Shown: positions 21,701-31,514 of the stretch, piece after piece
How the letters are laid out: every line of letters begins with the position of its first letter
How positions within the stretch are numbered: position 1 is the stretch's first letter
From: Polychytrium aggregatum
Taxonomy: Eukaryota; Chytridiomycota; Chytridiomycetes; Polychytriales
DNA: 64,000 nucleotides
Reading direction: 5' to 3'
NCBI RefSeq assembly: GCF_025602895.1
Contig: NW_026516279.1
Location: 156,689-220,688 of the forward strand
Notes under the pieces: generated by a model
Database searches by the model: none
What the model saw: only the letters and a program-made list of their open reading frames with translations
What the model was told of the DNA's origin: nothing
Position numbers and translations under genes: made by a program

Positions 21701-22841
21701 GTTCCTGTTGCCACTCCAGACAGCCGATCGACCCTGGGGGACACTGACCATGGACTTTATCACTGATCTGCCAAAGTCCAAGGGTCACACCTGCATCTTT
21801 GTGGTGGTATGCAGCCTCACAAAGATGGCACACTTTATGTCCTGGCGTTCACTGCCGTCGGCGGAGGAGACTGCGTCACTGTTCCTCGACAATGTCTTTC
21901 GTCTCCATGGCCTCCCCGACACAGTGGTTTCAGACCGAGGAAGTCAGTTCACCTCTCGGTTCTGGAAGGCACTCTGCACGCAGCTCGGGATCCAAACCAG
22001 TCTGTCCACGGCCTTCCATCCCCAGACCGATGGACAGACTGAGAGGGTCAACCAGGTCATCAACCAATACCTGCGCTGTTACACGTCGTATCAGCAAGAT
22101 GACTGGGCCGAGCTGCTGCCGTTGGCCGAGTTCTCTTACAATAACCTCGAGAACTCGTCAACACATGCCTCGCCATTCTTGGCAACCTATGGGTTCCACC
22201 CAAGGTTCGAAGTCCCCGTTGTCGCTGGCGGCCCTGATGTTCCCTCTGCCACGGAGAGGGTTGAACATCTCCAGCGGAACCTGGCACTGTTGAAGGAGAA
22301 TCTTGAGAAGGCAAAGTCTGACTACAAGCACTTCTCAGATCTCCGGAGGTCCCAGGCTCCCGACTTGCGTCCGGGCGATCAAGTCTGGGTGCTGACTCGT
22401 AACATCAGCACCACTCGCCCAAGCAAGAAGCTGGATTACCAGAGGATTGGACCATTCACCATCCTCGAGGCCGTCGGGACATTGGCTTTCCGCCTGGACT
22501 TGCCAAAGGACATAAAGGTGCACCCGGTGTTCCATGTGTCTCTTCTTGAGCCCTACAAGAAGAACTCGCTTCCGGGTCGGGTGCAAGCGCCGCCCCCTGC
22601 GGTGGTCATCGATGGGAACTTGGAGTGGGAGGTCGAAGAGATCTTAGACTCCAAGTTCGTGCGCGGAAAGCTGCACTATCTCATCGATTGGAAAGGCTAC
22701 CCGGTCACCGATCGAAGTTGGGAGCCCGCCGACATTGTCTTTGCCCCAACGGTGGCCGCGGAGTACCACCGACGCTACCCAGACAAGCCTGGCCCCAGGA
22801 GAACTCAAGATGGAACACGCCGTAGTTTAAGGAGGAGATAG
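18741..22841 (+). CDS. B2 pol polyprotein, intact frame
   Basis: 1,367 codons from the slip site to TAG at 22839-22841; the first ATG in this frame is at about 18849, so initiation is by frameshifting rather than internally. Domains in order: aspartic protease (DSGASGNF, near 19140), Ser/Pro-rich linker, RT with YLDD (20457-20468), RNase H (DASDFALGCVLS, near 20905), integrase with zinc finger (H...H...CDTCARSK) and catalytic segments (DFITDLP, SDRGSQFTS, TDGQTERVN), and a C-terminal chromodomain (about 22620-22800). The stop touches the 3' LTR. This is the best intact reference for family B in the window. Confidence 0.95.
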   Translation, partial: RPGPVLSEGLEPEPCPPPSESEDIGKVPLVSTGEAVMCGQLRLASGPADTLSSGIVPVAPLVSLGTAPHPQVQIPELSCQPSAKLTVCASRNPGAEAGTEPKSCVSSVRRCSLVVPVAVRLPSGDSLSCEGLVDSGASGNFIDEDFVARHSVPTCSKASPLAVEGVDGKPLSSGPILRETAPLEVILGDVSQRLRFDVIRSPHQPLILGFPWLRTAEPKIVWSRGLLCLPPSVDSDPSPCTTSLSSCSTSSNVTPLLDDSTPLIDLSSSPTLPPSSSPSCLVPPEPLRSSQTPSSVVSSLSLLDVPPPVVCSSDIVQNKVTVEHYSDLVHAPPLSSDAPLRVCSIDYRSMRESLDACRHGTQPLTIFQVHVLPTDEPSTATVEVPAEYKDFLSVFSKQEADSLPPHRPYDCPIDLEPGKSPKFGPLYSLSEPELHALRDYLDENLAKGFVRPSSSPAGSPILFVKKKDGSLRLCVDYRALNGITVKNRYPLPLIGELLDRLRGAKVFTKLDLRGAYNLLRIRSGDEWKTAFRTRYGHFEYLVMPFGLTNAPATFQHFINDVLRTELDQFAIAYLDDILIYSADPSQHVEHVKQVLSKLRAAKLYCKLEKCEFSKTSVSFLGFMVSPEGIGMERSKLSAILDWPIPRNISDLRSFVGFANFYRRFIDGYAKIAGPMTRLFRKTHGFQWSREADKAFRSLKDAFVSEPVLVHPDPSKPFVVESDASDFALGCVLSQRGADDRLHPCSFHSRTLSNAERNYSIYEKELLAIKEAFEAWRHYLEGAQHPVAVLTDHKNLEYLATARILNQRHARWSQFLSRFDIRIQYRPGARNGKADALSRRSDYIPSSASVSRDPPLLLDPAAVIRVLRSRDARSSVASRSDPVDLLQLIAEEQARDPGLDKYRRDPKFVWNGQYLTFQNRIVVPESCRVPALKSCHDPVAVGHPGIRRTLALVSRQFWWQTYRKDVKEYVSTCDTCARSKAPRHKPFGFLLPLQTADRPWGTLTMDFITDLPKSKGHTCIFVVVCSLTKMAHFMSWRSLPSAEETASLFLDNVFRLHGLPDTVVSDRGSQFTSRFWKALCTQLGIQTSLSTAFHPQTDGQTERVNQVINQYLRCYTSYQQDDWAELLPLAEFSYNNLENSSTHASPFLATYGFHPRFEVPVVAGGPDVPSATERVEHLQRNLALLKENLEKAKSDYKHFSDLRRSQAPDLRPGDQVWVLTRNISTTRPSKKLDYQRIGPFTILEAVGTLAFRLDLPKDIKVHPVFHVSLLEPYKKNSLPGRVQAPPPAVVIDGNLEWEVEEILDSKFVRGKLHYLIDWKGYPVTDRSWEPADIVFAPTVAAEYHRRYPDKPGPRRTQDGTRRSLRRR

Positions 22842-23260
22842 TGTGATGACCAGCATCACAACGGACCAATGAGATTGTCCCGCATGCTCTCGCCCTCCGC
22901 ACCAATCATGAGTCCCCACGTGTTTGTTTGCCCCCATGCATGAGCACGCGCCGTTGCCACCCGCGTCTACTGGTTTCCTGCCTCCCCCACCGCTCGGCAC
23001 ATGTCCCCGGGCTGTGCCAAGCCTCTCTCGCTTGCACACCAGCCACTCTCGCACCCCCTTCTCGCTTCTCTGTGATGCTCCACCCTTCTCGCCCACTTTT
23101 GCCCCTCGACCTTCTCCCGGTCTATAAATAGCCCTGCATGTCTGAGCCTATGTTGAACACCAGTTCGAACAAAACTTGTTCTTTGGTGTTCGGGGCTAAA
23201 AGCTAATAAAGCTCATACCAAGCACTTGGTCTTCGTCCTTGCGCTTGTTCACTCCTTACA
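22842..23260 (+). repeat. B2 3' LTR (419 bp)
   Basis: It begins with TGTGATG and soon CATCACA (an imperfect palindrome at the LTR tip) and ends CTCCTTACA. The TATA box is at 23123 and AGTTCGAACAAA at 23162-23173, 39 nt apart; AATAAA is near 23215. Confidence 0.95.
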
Positions 23261-23386
23261 CAGCACGATGGAAGAAAGGGCGTGATGTCAGACCAAGCGA
23301 GCGAGAATCTGGGGGGAGGATGTTTTCACAGCCAGTCGGCGGCCATGGAGATGCCTGCGGCAATAGCTGGGCTGGCGAACATGGAC
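23261..23386. other. Host or LINE-derived segment between B2 and COG6 exon 3
   Basis: About the first 50 bases continue the LINE open frame in phase if B1+B2 are removed, so they may be its 3' remnant. The rest is probably the start of COG6 intron 3 (minus strand). I cannot place the exact boundary; a run of six Gs at 23311-23316 lies near it. Confidence 0.4.
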
Positions 23387-23517
23387 CTGCTCTCCTTCAT
23401 ATCCTTGATTCTCGACACAATTCGGAAGGTTCGCTCGTTTGCGGTCTTGAGCTTGTCTTCCATCTCCTGGCACTGCGAGTTCATTTCTGTGACCTGCTTT
23501 TCGATATCCAAGAAGGC
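23387..23517 (-). CDS. COG6: COG6 exon 3 (conserved oligomeric Golgi complex subunit 6)
   Basis: The minus strand encodes a 43-codon coiled-coil segment beginning AFLDIEKQVTEMNSQCQEM and ending IKDMKES. It matches the COG6 N-terminal region, where the family has a conserved run like 'AMSNCCQDMTSRL'. The 3' splice site is CAG at 23520-23518. The proposed 5' splice site after AGCAG at 23387 is GTCCAT, similar to the GTCCGT at the end of exon 2. COG6 is a subunit of the COG tethering complex that recycles Golgi enzymes. The remaining exons (most of the protein, normally over 600 residues) are not in the window; they should lie to the left, beyond B2, B1, the LINE and A1. Confidence 0.8.
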
Positions 23518-23591
23518 CTGTCAAGCAAGCCAATGTTAGATCCTGGCGCTTTGCCTGTGCCACCGCCGTCGATGCTGGGATCAAGCGAAGC
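23518..23591 (-). other. COG6: 3' end of COG6 intron 2, split by B3
   Basis: 74 bases of intron left of B3, ending in the target duplication GAAGC (23587-23591). The other 139 bases of the intron are at 46988-47126, so the original intron was about 213 bp. Confidence 0.75.
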
Positions 23592-24010
23592 TGTGATGAC
23601 CAGCATCACAACGGACCAATGAGATTGTCCCGCATGCTCTCGCCCTCCGCACCAATCATGAGTCCCCACGTGTTTGTTTGCCCCCATGCATGAGCACGCG
23701 CCGTTGCCACCCGCGTCTACTGGTTTCCTGCCTCCCCCACCGCTCGGCACATGTCCCCGGGCTGTGCCAAGCCTCTCTCGCTTGCACACCAGCCACTCTC
23801 GCACCCCCTTCTCGCTTCTCTGTGATGCTCCACCCTTCTCGCCCACTTTTGCCCCTCGACCTTCTCCCGGTCTATAAATAGCCCTGCATGTCTGAGCCTA
23901 TGTTGAACACCAGTTCGAACAAAACTTGTTCTTTGGTGTTCGGGGCTAAAAGCTAATAAAGCTCATACCAAGCACTTGGTCTTCGTCCTTGCGCTTGTTC
24001 ACTCCTTACA
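23592..24010 (+). repeat. B3 5' LTR (419 bp)
   Basis: The TATA box begins at 23873; the predicted transcript start AGTTCGAACAAA is at 23912-23923, 39 nt later. It appears identical to the B2 and B3 3' LTRs, suggesting recent insertion. Confidence 0.95.
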
Positions 24011-24187
24011 CTTTGTTCGAACTCTCTTCTACTGATACCACCTGCTTGGTATCTTCCGCTCCTAGCCCCGCCCCTTTCCTAGTCCTGTCCGAACCTCAAG
24101 CACACTTGTGTCTGAGCCCTCTTCGCTCTCCTGTTCTTGAACCTCCTCGCTTTTTTTTTTTTTCCCAGTCCCAGTCCCAGTCCCGCC
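24011..24187 (+). promoter_or_regulatory. B3 leader with self-primer site
   Basis: TTTGTTCGAACT (24012-24023), one base after the LTR, is the exact complement of AGTTCGAACAAA in the LTR. A poly-T run (24152-24163) precedes the gag ATG at 24188. Confidence 0.75.
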
Positions 24188-25165
24188 ATGGATCCTGCCC
24201 TCGTGGACCGCCTCCGTGCCTTGGAGGCCGAGCTCGCCGAGCTCCGGACAGCTCGCGATGCTCCTGCCGCTGGGTACAGCGTGCAGATGCCGGACCGTTA
24301 CGACGGTAACCGGCAAGGGTTCCGGGCATTCGTAAATCAGTGCAAACTGTATATACGAATGCAGCCCCACCGGTTCCCTGCTGACCCGATTAAGGTCGGA
24401 TTCGTCATTAGTCTGCTCACTGGACCGGCTCTCCAGTGGGCGACTCCGATGCTTGAGATGGGTGATCCCCGACTCAACTCTTTTGGCGATTTCCTAGAAC
24501 GCTTTTCCAAAGTGTTTGACGACCCTGATCGGGCCAGGACTGCCGAGTCAGTGATCACCACACTGTCTCAGGGCAACCGCCCGTGCGCAGTCTATGCATC
24601 CGAGTTCCTTCGTATTGCCGCCGATACGACTTGGAACGACGGTGCAAAGATCTCGTTCTTCCGACTTGGCTTGTCGGATGATGTCAGAGACGAACTTTCG
24701 CGAGTTCGCCCTCTGCCACGAGATCTGGAGGAGTACATCGAGCTTTGTAACGAGCTCGATGCACGAATCCGCGAGCGCCGTCAAGAGCGCCGAAGCACGC
24801 CTGCCCGCTACCGGTCTTCCCAGTTCGCCTTTGGTTCCGCCTCCGCTGCCGTTCCCGCCATCGCTCCCGCGCCCGTCCTCGCTCCGCCGCACCCCTCCTA
24901 CATTGTTTCCGAGCCCATGCAAGTGGACTCTGCCGTCTCTGGACCCCTGACCGCCGAGGAGAAACAACGCCGCCGCCGCTTTGGACTCTGCCTGTACTGT
25001 GGCAAGAAGGGCCACTTGGTACGAAACTGCCCCGTCAAGTTTGGATCTACCAGAGCTACCGGACCGCCCCCTGGACCTCCCGGCCCGAGGATCATCCGCA
25101 CCATCGTTTACGAAGATGGAGAAGTGCAAGACTTCAGTTCGGGAAACGACCAGGCCCGGTTCTAA
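24188..25165 (+). CDS. B3 Gag
   Basis: 325 residues, matching B2 Gag: coiled-coil N-terminus, capsid domain, and CCHC knuckle near the C-terminus. It has a complete LTR promoter upstream, so it is the B Gag copy most likely to be expressed, as a Gag-protease-partial-RT product through the frameshift. Confidence 0.94.
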   Translation: MDPALVDRLRALEAELAELRTARDAPAAGYSVQMPDRYDGNRQGFRAFVNQCKLYIRMQPHRFPADPIKVGFVISLLTGPALQWATPMLEMGDPRLNSFGDFLERFSKVFDDPDRARTAESVITTLSQGNRPCAVYASEFLRIAADTTWNDGAKISFFRLGLSDDVRDELSRVRPLPRDLEEYIELCNELDARIRERRQERRSTPARYRSSQFAFGSASAAVPAIAPAPVLAPPHPSYIVSEPMQVDSAVSGPLTAEEKQRRRRFGLCLYCGKKGHLVRNCPVKFGSTRATGPPPGPPGPRIIRTIVYEDGEVQDFSSGNDQARF

Positions 25166-25187
25166 GTGAAGGCCTTGAACCGGAGCC
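25141..25187 (+). promoter_or_regulatory. B3 gag-pol -1 frameshift signal
   Basis: GGGAAAC (25141-25147), 5-nt spacer, hairpin 25153-25187 with a bulged A; the gag stop is at the start of the loop. Same sequence as B2. Confidence 0.82.
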
Positions 25188-27179
25188 GTGCCCACCGCCT
25201 TCCGAAAGTGAAGACATTGGTAAGGTGCCTTTGGTAAGTACTGGGGAAGCAGTGATGTGCGGACAGCTTCGCCTTGCCTCTGGACCGGCGGACACTCTCA
25301 GCTCTGGCATAGTACCCGTGGCACCTCTGGTGTCACTGGGAACTGCACCTCATCCACAGGTGCAAATACCTGAGCTGTCCTGCCAACCCTCGGCAAAGTT
25401 AACTGTCTGTGCTAGCCGCAACCCTGGTGCCGAAGCTGGTACCGAACCAAAGTCTTGTGTTTCGTCTGTTCGTCGTTGCTCGTTGGTTGTTCCCGTCGCT
25501 GTTCGTCTTCCTTCTGGTGATTCTCTGTCGTGCGAAGGACTTGTCGATTCTGGTGCCTCTGGCAACTTTATCGACGAGGACTTTGTTGCTCGACACTCTG
25601 TCCCCACCTGCTCCAAGGCTTCGCCCTTGGCAGTGGAAGGCGTGGATGGTAAGCCGCTGTCGTCTGGCCCCATCCTCCGCGAGACTGCTCCACTCGAGGT
25701 GATTCTCGGGGACGTCTCGCAACGCCTTCGGTTCGATGTGATCAGGTCTCCACATCAACCACTTATCCTTGGCTTTCCTTGGTTGCGCACCGCCGAGCCC
25801 AAGATTGTCTGGTCTCGCGGTCTTCTTTGTCTCCCTCCTTCTGTTGATTCCGACCCCTCTCCATGCACTACTTCTCTTTCGTCTTGCTCCACTTCCTCCA
25901 ATGTCACTCCCCTTCTTGATGATTCCACTCCTTTGATTGATCTAAGCTCCTCTCCTACGCTCCCACCTTCGTCTTCCCCTTCTTGTCTTGTTCCTCCCGA
26001 ACCCCTTCGCTCTTCCCAAACCCCTTCTTCTGTTGTCAGTTCTCTTTCCCTCCTTGATGTACCTCCTCCTGTTGTTTGTTCTTCGGACATTGTTCAGAAT
26101 AAAGTAACCGTCGAACATTATTCTGACCTTGTCCACGCCCCTCCTCTCAGCTCGGACGCTCCTCTCCGCGTCTGCAGCATTGATTACCGCTCGATGCGCG
26201 AGTCTTTGGATGCATGCAGGCATGGAACGCAACCCCTGACCATCTTTCAGGTCCATGTCCTGCCCACTGACGAGCCGAGCACTGCGACTGTCGAAGTGCC
26301 TGCGGAGTACAAGGACTTCCTGTCTGTTTTCTCTAAACAGGAAGCTGACTCCTTGCCTCCGCATCGCCCTTATGACTGCCCCATTGACTTGGAGCCGGGC
26401 AAGTCGCCAAAGTTCGGGCCTCTGTACTCACTGTCCGAGCCCGAACTTCACGCTCTGCGTGACTATCTCGACGAGAATCTTGCCAAGGGATTCGTTCGTC
26501 CTTCGTCGTCCCCAGCAGGCTCACCAATCCTCTTCGTCAAGAAGAAGGACGGCTCACTTCGTCTTTGCGTTGACTACCGCGCACTGAACGGTATCACGGT
26601 AAAGAACCGTTACCCTTTACCGCTGATCGGCGAGCTGCTGGACCGACTTCGAGGCGCGAAGGTGTTCACTAAGCTGGACCTTCGTGGAGCCTACAATCTG
26701 CTGCGCATCCGCTCCGGGGACGAGTGGAAGACAGCTTTCCGTACTCGATATGGGCACTTCGAGTACTTGGTGATGCCCTTTGGGCTCACCAACGCGCCAG
26801 CGACGTTCCAGCACTTCATCAACGACGTCCTGCGCACCGAGTTGGACCAGTTCGCAATTGCGTATCTTGACGATATCTTGATCTACAGTGCTGATCCGTC
26901 GCAGCATGTAGAGCACGTCAAGCAGGTCCTCTCGAAGCTCCGAGCTGCAAAGCTGTATTGCAAGCTGGAGAAGTGCGAGTTCTCCAAAACCTCGGTCTCG
27001 TTCCTTGGTTTCATGGTCTCGCCCGAGGGCATCGGTATGGAGCGATCCAAGCTCTCTGCGATCTTGGATTGGCCCATACCGCGCAACATCTCGGATCTTC
27101 GATCCTTTGTCGGGTTTGCGAACTTCTATCGACGCTTCATCGATGGATACGCAAAGATCGCGGGGCCCATGACTCGGCT
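25147..27179 (+). pseudogene. B3 pol, 5' part (protease and RT), cut by D
   Basis: Entered by frameshift at 25147. It carries protease (DSGASGNF) and RT with YLDD (near 26866), up to the RT-RNase H connection (AGPMTRL). It then reads through the D LTR for about 70 codons before a stop at 27391-27393. RNase H, integrase and chromodomain resume at 44491. Confidence 0.93.
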
Positions 27180-27488
27180 TGTAGGAGATGGTATCTCCGA
27201 CGCTGTGCTGCGCGTACTGCGCGTACTGCGCGGCGCAGTGGGTCGTGACCTGTGCTGCGCTTTGCGTTTTCACGCACCGCAGGCAGGCCACCGCAGGGTA
27301 TACCTGCGGGTTGCCCCCGTTCCCCCCGTTTGTCTGGAGTTCGGTTTTATCGTGAATAAACGTAAGTGCTCCCCGAGCTCACCCGTCCGCTAGAGTAGCC
27401 TAGCACCGCCCTGTTCTGCCCCGTCCTGTCTTGTCTTGTACCCCCTCCCTCCCCGTCTTGCCCCAACGTCCCAGTAGTGGACGTTACA
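27180..27488 (+). repeat. D 5' LTR (309 bp)
   Basis: It begins TGTAGGAGATGG and ends ACGTTACA. It contains a short internal direct repeat of GCGCGTACT (near 27211-27230) and a GAATAAACG polyadenylation-like signal (near 27352). No clear TATA box is seen, unlike the other families. Confidence 0.94.
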
Positions 27489-27610
27489 TGGTAGCATCGG
27501 AAATCCTCGTCTTGTTTTCGTCCTGTTTGTCCTCTTTCTAGATCCTCAAGCTGGATCCCGCCTCTCTTGCCGACCGACTCTCCTCTCTGTCCCTGGAGCC
27601 TGCCCCTGCC
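27489..27610 (+). promoter_or_regulatory. D leader with tRNA-type primer-binding site
   Basis: TGGTAGCATCGG starts immediately after the LTR. TGGTAGC complements the 3' end ...GCTACCA found in initiator-Met-type tRNAs. Only the first 7-8 bases can be judged without the organism's tRNA set. Confidence 0.6.
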
Positions 27611-28432
27611 ATGAGCAACCCCCGCCCACTTCCGGAAGCCTTCCTCAAGACCTTCCGTGCCCCAGTGTTTACTGGGAAGAGCCGCTCCTCCTCGGTGGAG
27701 GACTGGCTGCAGCAACTCGAGGACTACCTCGATGCTGCCCAAGTCGCCCCCACCCACCACATCGTCGCCGCCAAGCTCTGCTTAAAGGACCAGGCGTACC
27801 GTTGGTACCGCCGCCAAGGGTTCGACGAGCAGAGCGAAGGTGTGTTTGACGACTTCAAGGACCGCCTCCGTCGCCGCTTCGGCAGCCCCAATGCTGAACT
27901 CATTGCCCGTGACAAGCTATACTCTCTCGTGCAGCGTGGTTCTGTGACCCGCTACATCGAGGAGTTTGAAGACCTCTCCTCCCAGATTGAGGAGCTGGGC
28001 TCTGCTGATGCGATGTACCTCTTCCAGAAGGGCCTCAAGCCCAAGATCAGAGAGTACATCGCCAGCAACCCTGATGCCCGCAAGTCCCTGGACGTGATGA
28101 TGGACGTTGCCGAGAACCTCGACAACGTCCAGTACCATGGCCGCCAGTTCTACCCGCAGCTGGCAGGCGGCCATCGGTCTCATCACGTCCCAGCCCGTCC
28201 GCCTCGCCCGGCCCCGCCCGCAAGACCCATGCCTGAGCCCATGGACGTTGACGTCAACGCCATGGAGGCTCGTGGCCCTCCCCGCTCCCGGTTCCAGCAA
28301 GCTGCCACTGTCTCCCCCAAGGACAGACAGAAGCAGGAGGACCTCCGCCATGGTTCCTGCTTCTTCTGTCACCGACCGGGACACCAGGCCAAGGAGTGCC
28401 CCATGAAGTCGGGAAACGGCCGACCCTACTAG
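27611..28432 (+). CDS. D Gag
   Basis: 273 residues from ATG at 27611. It has a retrotransposon capsid domain ([47 protein letters not shown]), a Pro-rich linker and a CCHC knuckle ([14 protein letters not shown]) followed by the frameshift site (KSGNG). The C-terminal stop TAG (28430-28432) lies in the frameshift stem. The sequence is unlike the A-C Gag proteins outside the knuckle. Confidence 0.93.
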   Translation: MSNPRPLPEAFLKTFRAPVFTGKSRSSSVEDWLQQLEDYLDAAQVAPTHHIVAAKLCLKDQAYRWYRRQGFDEQSEGVFDDFKDRLRRRFGSPNAELIARDKLYSLVQRGSVTRYIEEFEDLSSQIEELGSADAMYLFQKGLKPKIREYIASNPDARKSLDVMMDVAENLDNVQYHGRQFYPQLAGGHRSHHVPARPPRPAPPARPMPEPMDVDVNAMEARGPPRSRFQQAATVSPKDRQKQEDLRHGSCFFCHRPGHQAKECPMKSGNGRPY

Positions 28433-28454
28433 GTGGCTCTGGAGCCCTAGTAGG
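28411..28454 (+). promoter_or_regulatory. D gag-pol -1 frameshift signal
   Basis: GGGAAAC (28411-28417) is in register (G GGA AAC). After 7 nt, CCTACTAGG (28425-28433) pairs perfectly with CCTAGTAGG (28446-28454). An inner extension GGCT...AGCC closes a 4-nt loop, with one bulged base. The gag stop is inside the stem. Confidence 0.82.
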
Positions 28455-31400
28455 AGACCAACGCCGTGGATTGCTCAATGCAGTCCACGCGTCTCCAGAG
28501 GAAGTTCACCTCGCCCCCTCCCCCGAAGGAGAAACAAACCAAGTGTTGTGCGTCGTGCGAGAGGTGCATGGTGGCGCAAGCCGCCTGCCTCTCCACGAAC
28601 GTGAAGAGAAAACCAAAATTGAAAACCAAAACAAAAAAGAAAATCAAGAACCCTTGAGGGACAGGACCGCCTGTGCCCTCACCCCTGTCAAGTCGTGTGT
28701 GTCGGATGCTTCCGACATGTGTCCGCAAGCCGTGGACGTCGTGTGCAATGGCGTGCTGACGCCGCAGGCCCCCGCAATGGCCGAACCCTATCCAAAATGT
28801 CCGAGTGGCCGTGATGAAGCCAACCAAGACCAAGTGTCGCCCGTTCCCCCAAGTCAAGTCATGGTGCAGGAGGCTGTGCAGGAGGACCATGAAGAGTCCC
28901 TGCTGTACCTCCCTGCCACCGTCCAAGGTCACACCGTCCGAATGATGGTGGACTCTGGAGCAAGCTGCAACTTTGTCAGCAGACGCTTGCTCCAGGAGCT
29001 CAACATACATGCAACCAAGAAGAAGTCGCCGATGAGTGTGGCGCTTGCAGACGATCGTGTGCAGCAGTGCACACACCAAGTGGTCCTGCGAGTGGCCCTC
29101 CATCCCAAGTACCATCCTGTCCTGTTGTTCCAAGTGATCGACACCAAGTTCGATGCCATCCTCGGCATGAGCTGGCTTGCTCGTGCCGAGCCGACTCCAG
29201 TCGTCGACTGGAAAGGCCGCACTGTCCGTGTTGGCCCTGACATTGTCCTGCAGGGCATGGCCTCACCCAACATGCCACCTCTCCTCTCAGCCATGCAATT
29301 CAAGAGGCTGATCAAGAAGGACACGTCGTTCCTCTGTGTCGTGCGTGAGGTCGACGACACCGACCAAGCCGGTCCCGGTCCCCCGCCTGTGGTGACCAAG
29401 CTGCTCGACGAGTACAAGGACGTATTCCCCGACCAGTTGCCACAATGCCTGCCACCCCAACGCACCGTCGATCATCGCATCGACATCGAACCAGGCTCGT
29501 CGCCTCCGTCAAGACCGACGTACCAACTGTCGCTGACGGAGATGGACGAACTCAAGCGCCAGTTGGATGACCTCCTCGCCCATGGGTTCATCCGCCCGAG
29601 CCAGTCACCGTATGGTGCACCAGTGCTCTTTGTCAAGAAGAAAGAAGGTGATCTCAGGATGTGCGTCGACTATCGCGCACTAAACAAACAGACCATCAAG
29701 AACACCTACCCGTTGCCCAGGATCGACGAGTTGATGGATCGTCTGAGTGGAGCAAAGGTCTTTAGCAAGATAGACCTCCGCTCAGGCTACCATCAGATCC
29801 GCATCCACGAGGATGATGTCCACAAGACCGCCTTCAGGACTCGCTACGGACTGTACGAGTTCCTAGTGCTGCCGTTCGGATTGACGAACGCACCTGCCAC
29901 GTTCATGCAGCTGATGAACGATGTGTTCCGCCAAGAGCTCGACAACTCTGTCATCGTGTACCTGGATGATATCCTTGTGTACAGCAAGGATGAAGCGACC
30001 CATGAAGGTCATGTCGCCCGCGTGCTGGCCAAGCTACGCGAGCACAAGTTGTATGCCAAACTGTCCAAGTGTGAGTTCTTCAAGAATCAAGTCCCGTTCC
30101 TGGGACACGTTGTCTCAGGAAGAGGAATCGAAGTCGACCCCGCCAAGGTCAAGTCTGTGGTCGAGTGGCCGCCGCTCGCATGCGTCTCTGACGTGCAGTC
30201 GTTTCTCGGTCTCGTCAACTACTACCGCCGATTCATCCCCGATCTGGCGCGCACTGCCGGTCCACTCACAGACCTACTCCGCAAAGAGTGCCCCTTCGTG
30301 TGGGACCACCCACAACGCCAAGCGTTCGAGACCCTCAAGCACGCCTTGACGAACGCTCCTGTCCTCGCTGTGTTCGACCCGAACACGGATGTCTCCGTGC
30401 ACACCGACGCCTCCGACTTTGCGGTGGGAGCTGTTTTGATGCAGGAGGGAAGGCCCGTTGCCTTCGAGTCGCGCAAACTGTCCCAACACGAGATCAACTA
30501 TCCCGTGCACGAGAAGGAGCAGCTTGCGATCATCTACGCGCTGCAGAAGTTCCGAGTGTACCTCCACGGTACCGCCAAGCCCTTCAAGATTGTGACGGAC
30601 CACCAGTCACTGCGTTACCTCGACACCAAGAAGAACCTGAGCCGACGCCAAGCGCGATGGATGGAGTTCCTCGCCGAGTACAACTACGAGGTTGTATACC
30701 AGAAAGGCAAACTCAATGTGGTGCCTGACGCACTGTCCCGACGCCCCGACTACCAATTGGCGTCACTGTACGAGTCGACTGTCAGTGTCGACAACACGAT
30801 GCTGGATGTTGTCCGAGACAACATCGCCAACGACAAACAGTTCGGAGAACTGTTCCGAAAGGTGTCTAAGCTCCCCAAGGACGACGAATCATCCGAGTAC
30901 ACAGTGCGTGATGGCCTGCTCCTCCTGAAGAAGGACAGCCGTGTCTGTGTGCCGGACATTCCGTCGTTGAAGACCAAGTTGCTCCAAGAGGTCCACGACT
31001 CGCCCCTCGCTGGACACTTTGGAGTCGAGAAGACATACGACCGACTGGCCAAAGTCGCATACTGGCCTGGAATGAAGCGCACCGTCGAGAAGTACATCGA
31101 GTCCTGCCATACCTGCAAGATGGTCAAGTCACGCACGACCCGAGAGCAAGGATTGCTGCAACCCCTGCCTGTTCCCGACCGCCCCTGGACCAGCATGTCC
31201 ATGGATCTCATCACGCATCTACCGACGACCAAGTTGGACCACGATGCAATCGCTGTCTTTGTCGACAGGTTCAGCAAGATGGCACACTTTGTGCCGTGCC
31301 AGACGACATGCTCCGCGCCTGACCTTGCACTGCTGTTCTTCAAGCATGTGTTCAAGCACCACGGCCTCCCAAAGTCCATCGTCAGTGATCGAGACCCCCG

Positions 31401-31514
31401 ATTCACCTCCTTGTTTTGGACAAGTCTGTTCGACCATCTCGGCACCAAGCTGAACATGTCAACCTCGCACCACCAACAAACGGATGGACAGTCCGAGCGG
31501 ACGATCCGCACCCT
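28417..31514 (+). pseudogene. D pol, part 1: protease-RT-RNase H-integrase core, cut by C1
   Basis: Aspartic protease (VDSGASCNF, near 28950), RT with YLDD (near 29960), RNase H ([13 protein letters not shown], near 30400), and integrase zinc finger (H..H..CHTCK, 31009-31122) with catalytic segments [17 protein letters not shown] and TDGQSER. It is broken at 31514, a few residues after the catalytic glutamate. The frame then enters the C1 LTR and ends at 31747-31749. The remaining integrase and chromodomain continue at 37437. Confidence 0.94.

Larger units (their letters stand above)
17618..23260 (+). mobile_element. Ty3/gypsy family B, copy B2 (5'-truncated, no 5' LTR)
   Basis: Compared with B3, B2 lacks the whole 5' LTR and the first 15 internal bases, including the primer-binding site (its first base corresponds to B3 position 24026). 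Gag, the frameshift signal, a full pol frame and the 3' LTR (22842-23260) are intact. The coding capacity is complete, but it has no promoter or primer site of its own. The right flank is CAGCA; no matching target duplication is found on either the B1 left flank or the junction. Confidence 0.93.

Noticed and set aside
23239-23622. Plus-strand open frames across the COG6 exon 3 segment
   Set aside because: The minus strand gives a conserved COG6 coiled coil with a good 3' splice site; the plus-strand frames run out of the B2 LTR and match nothing.
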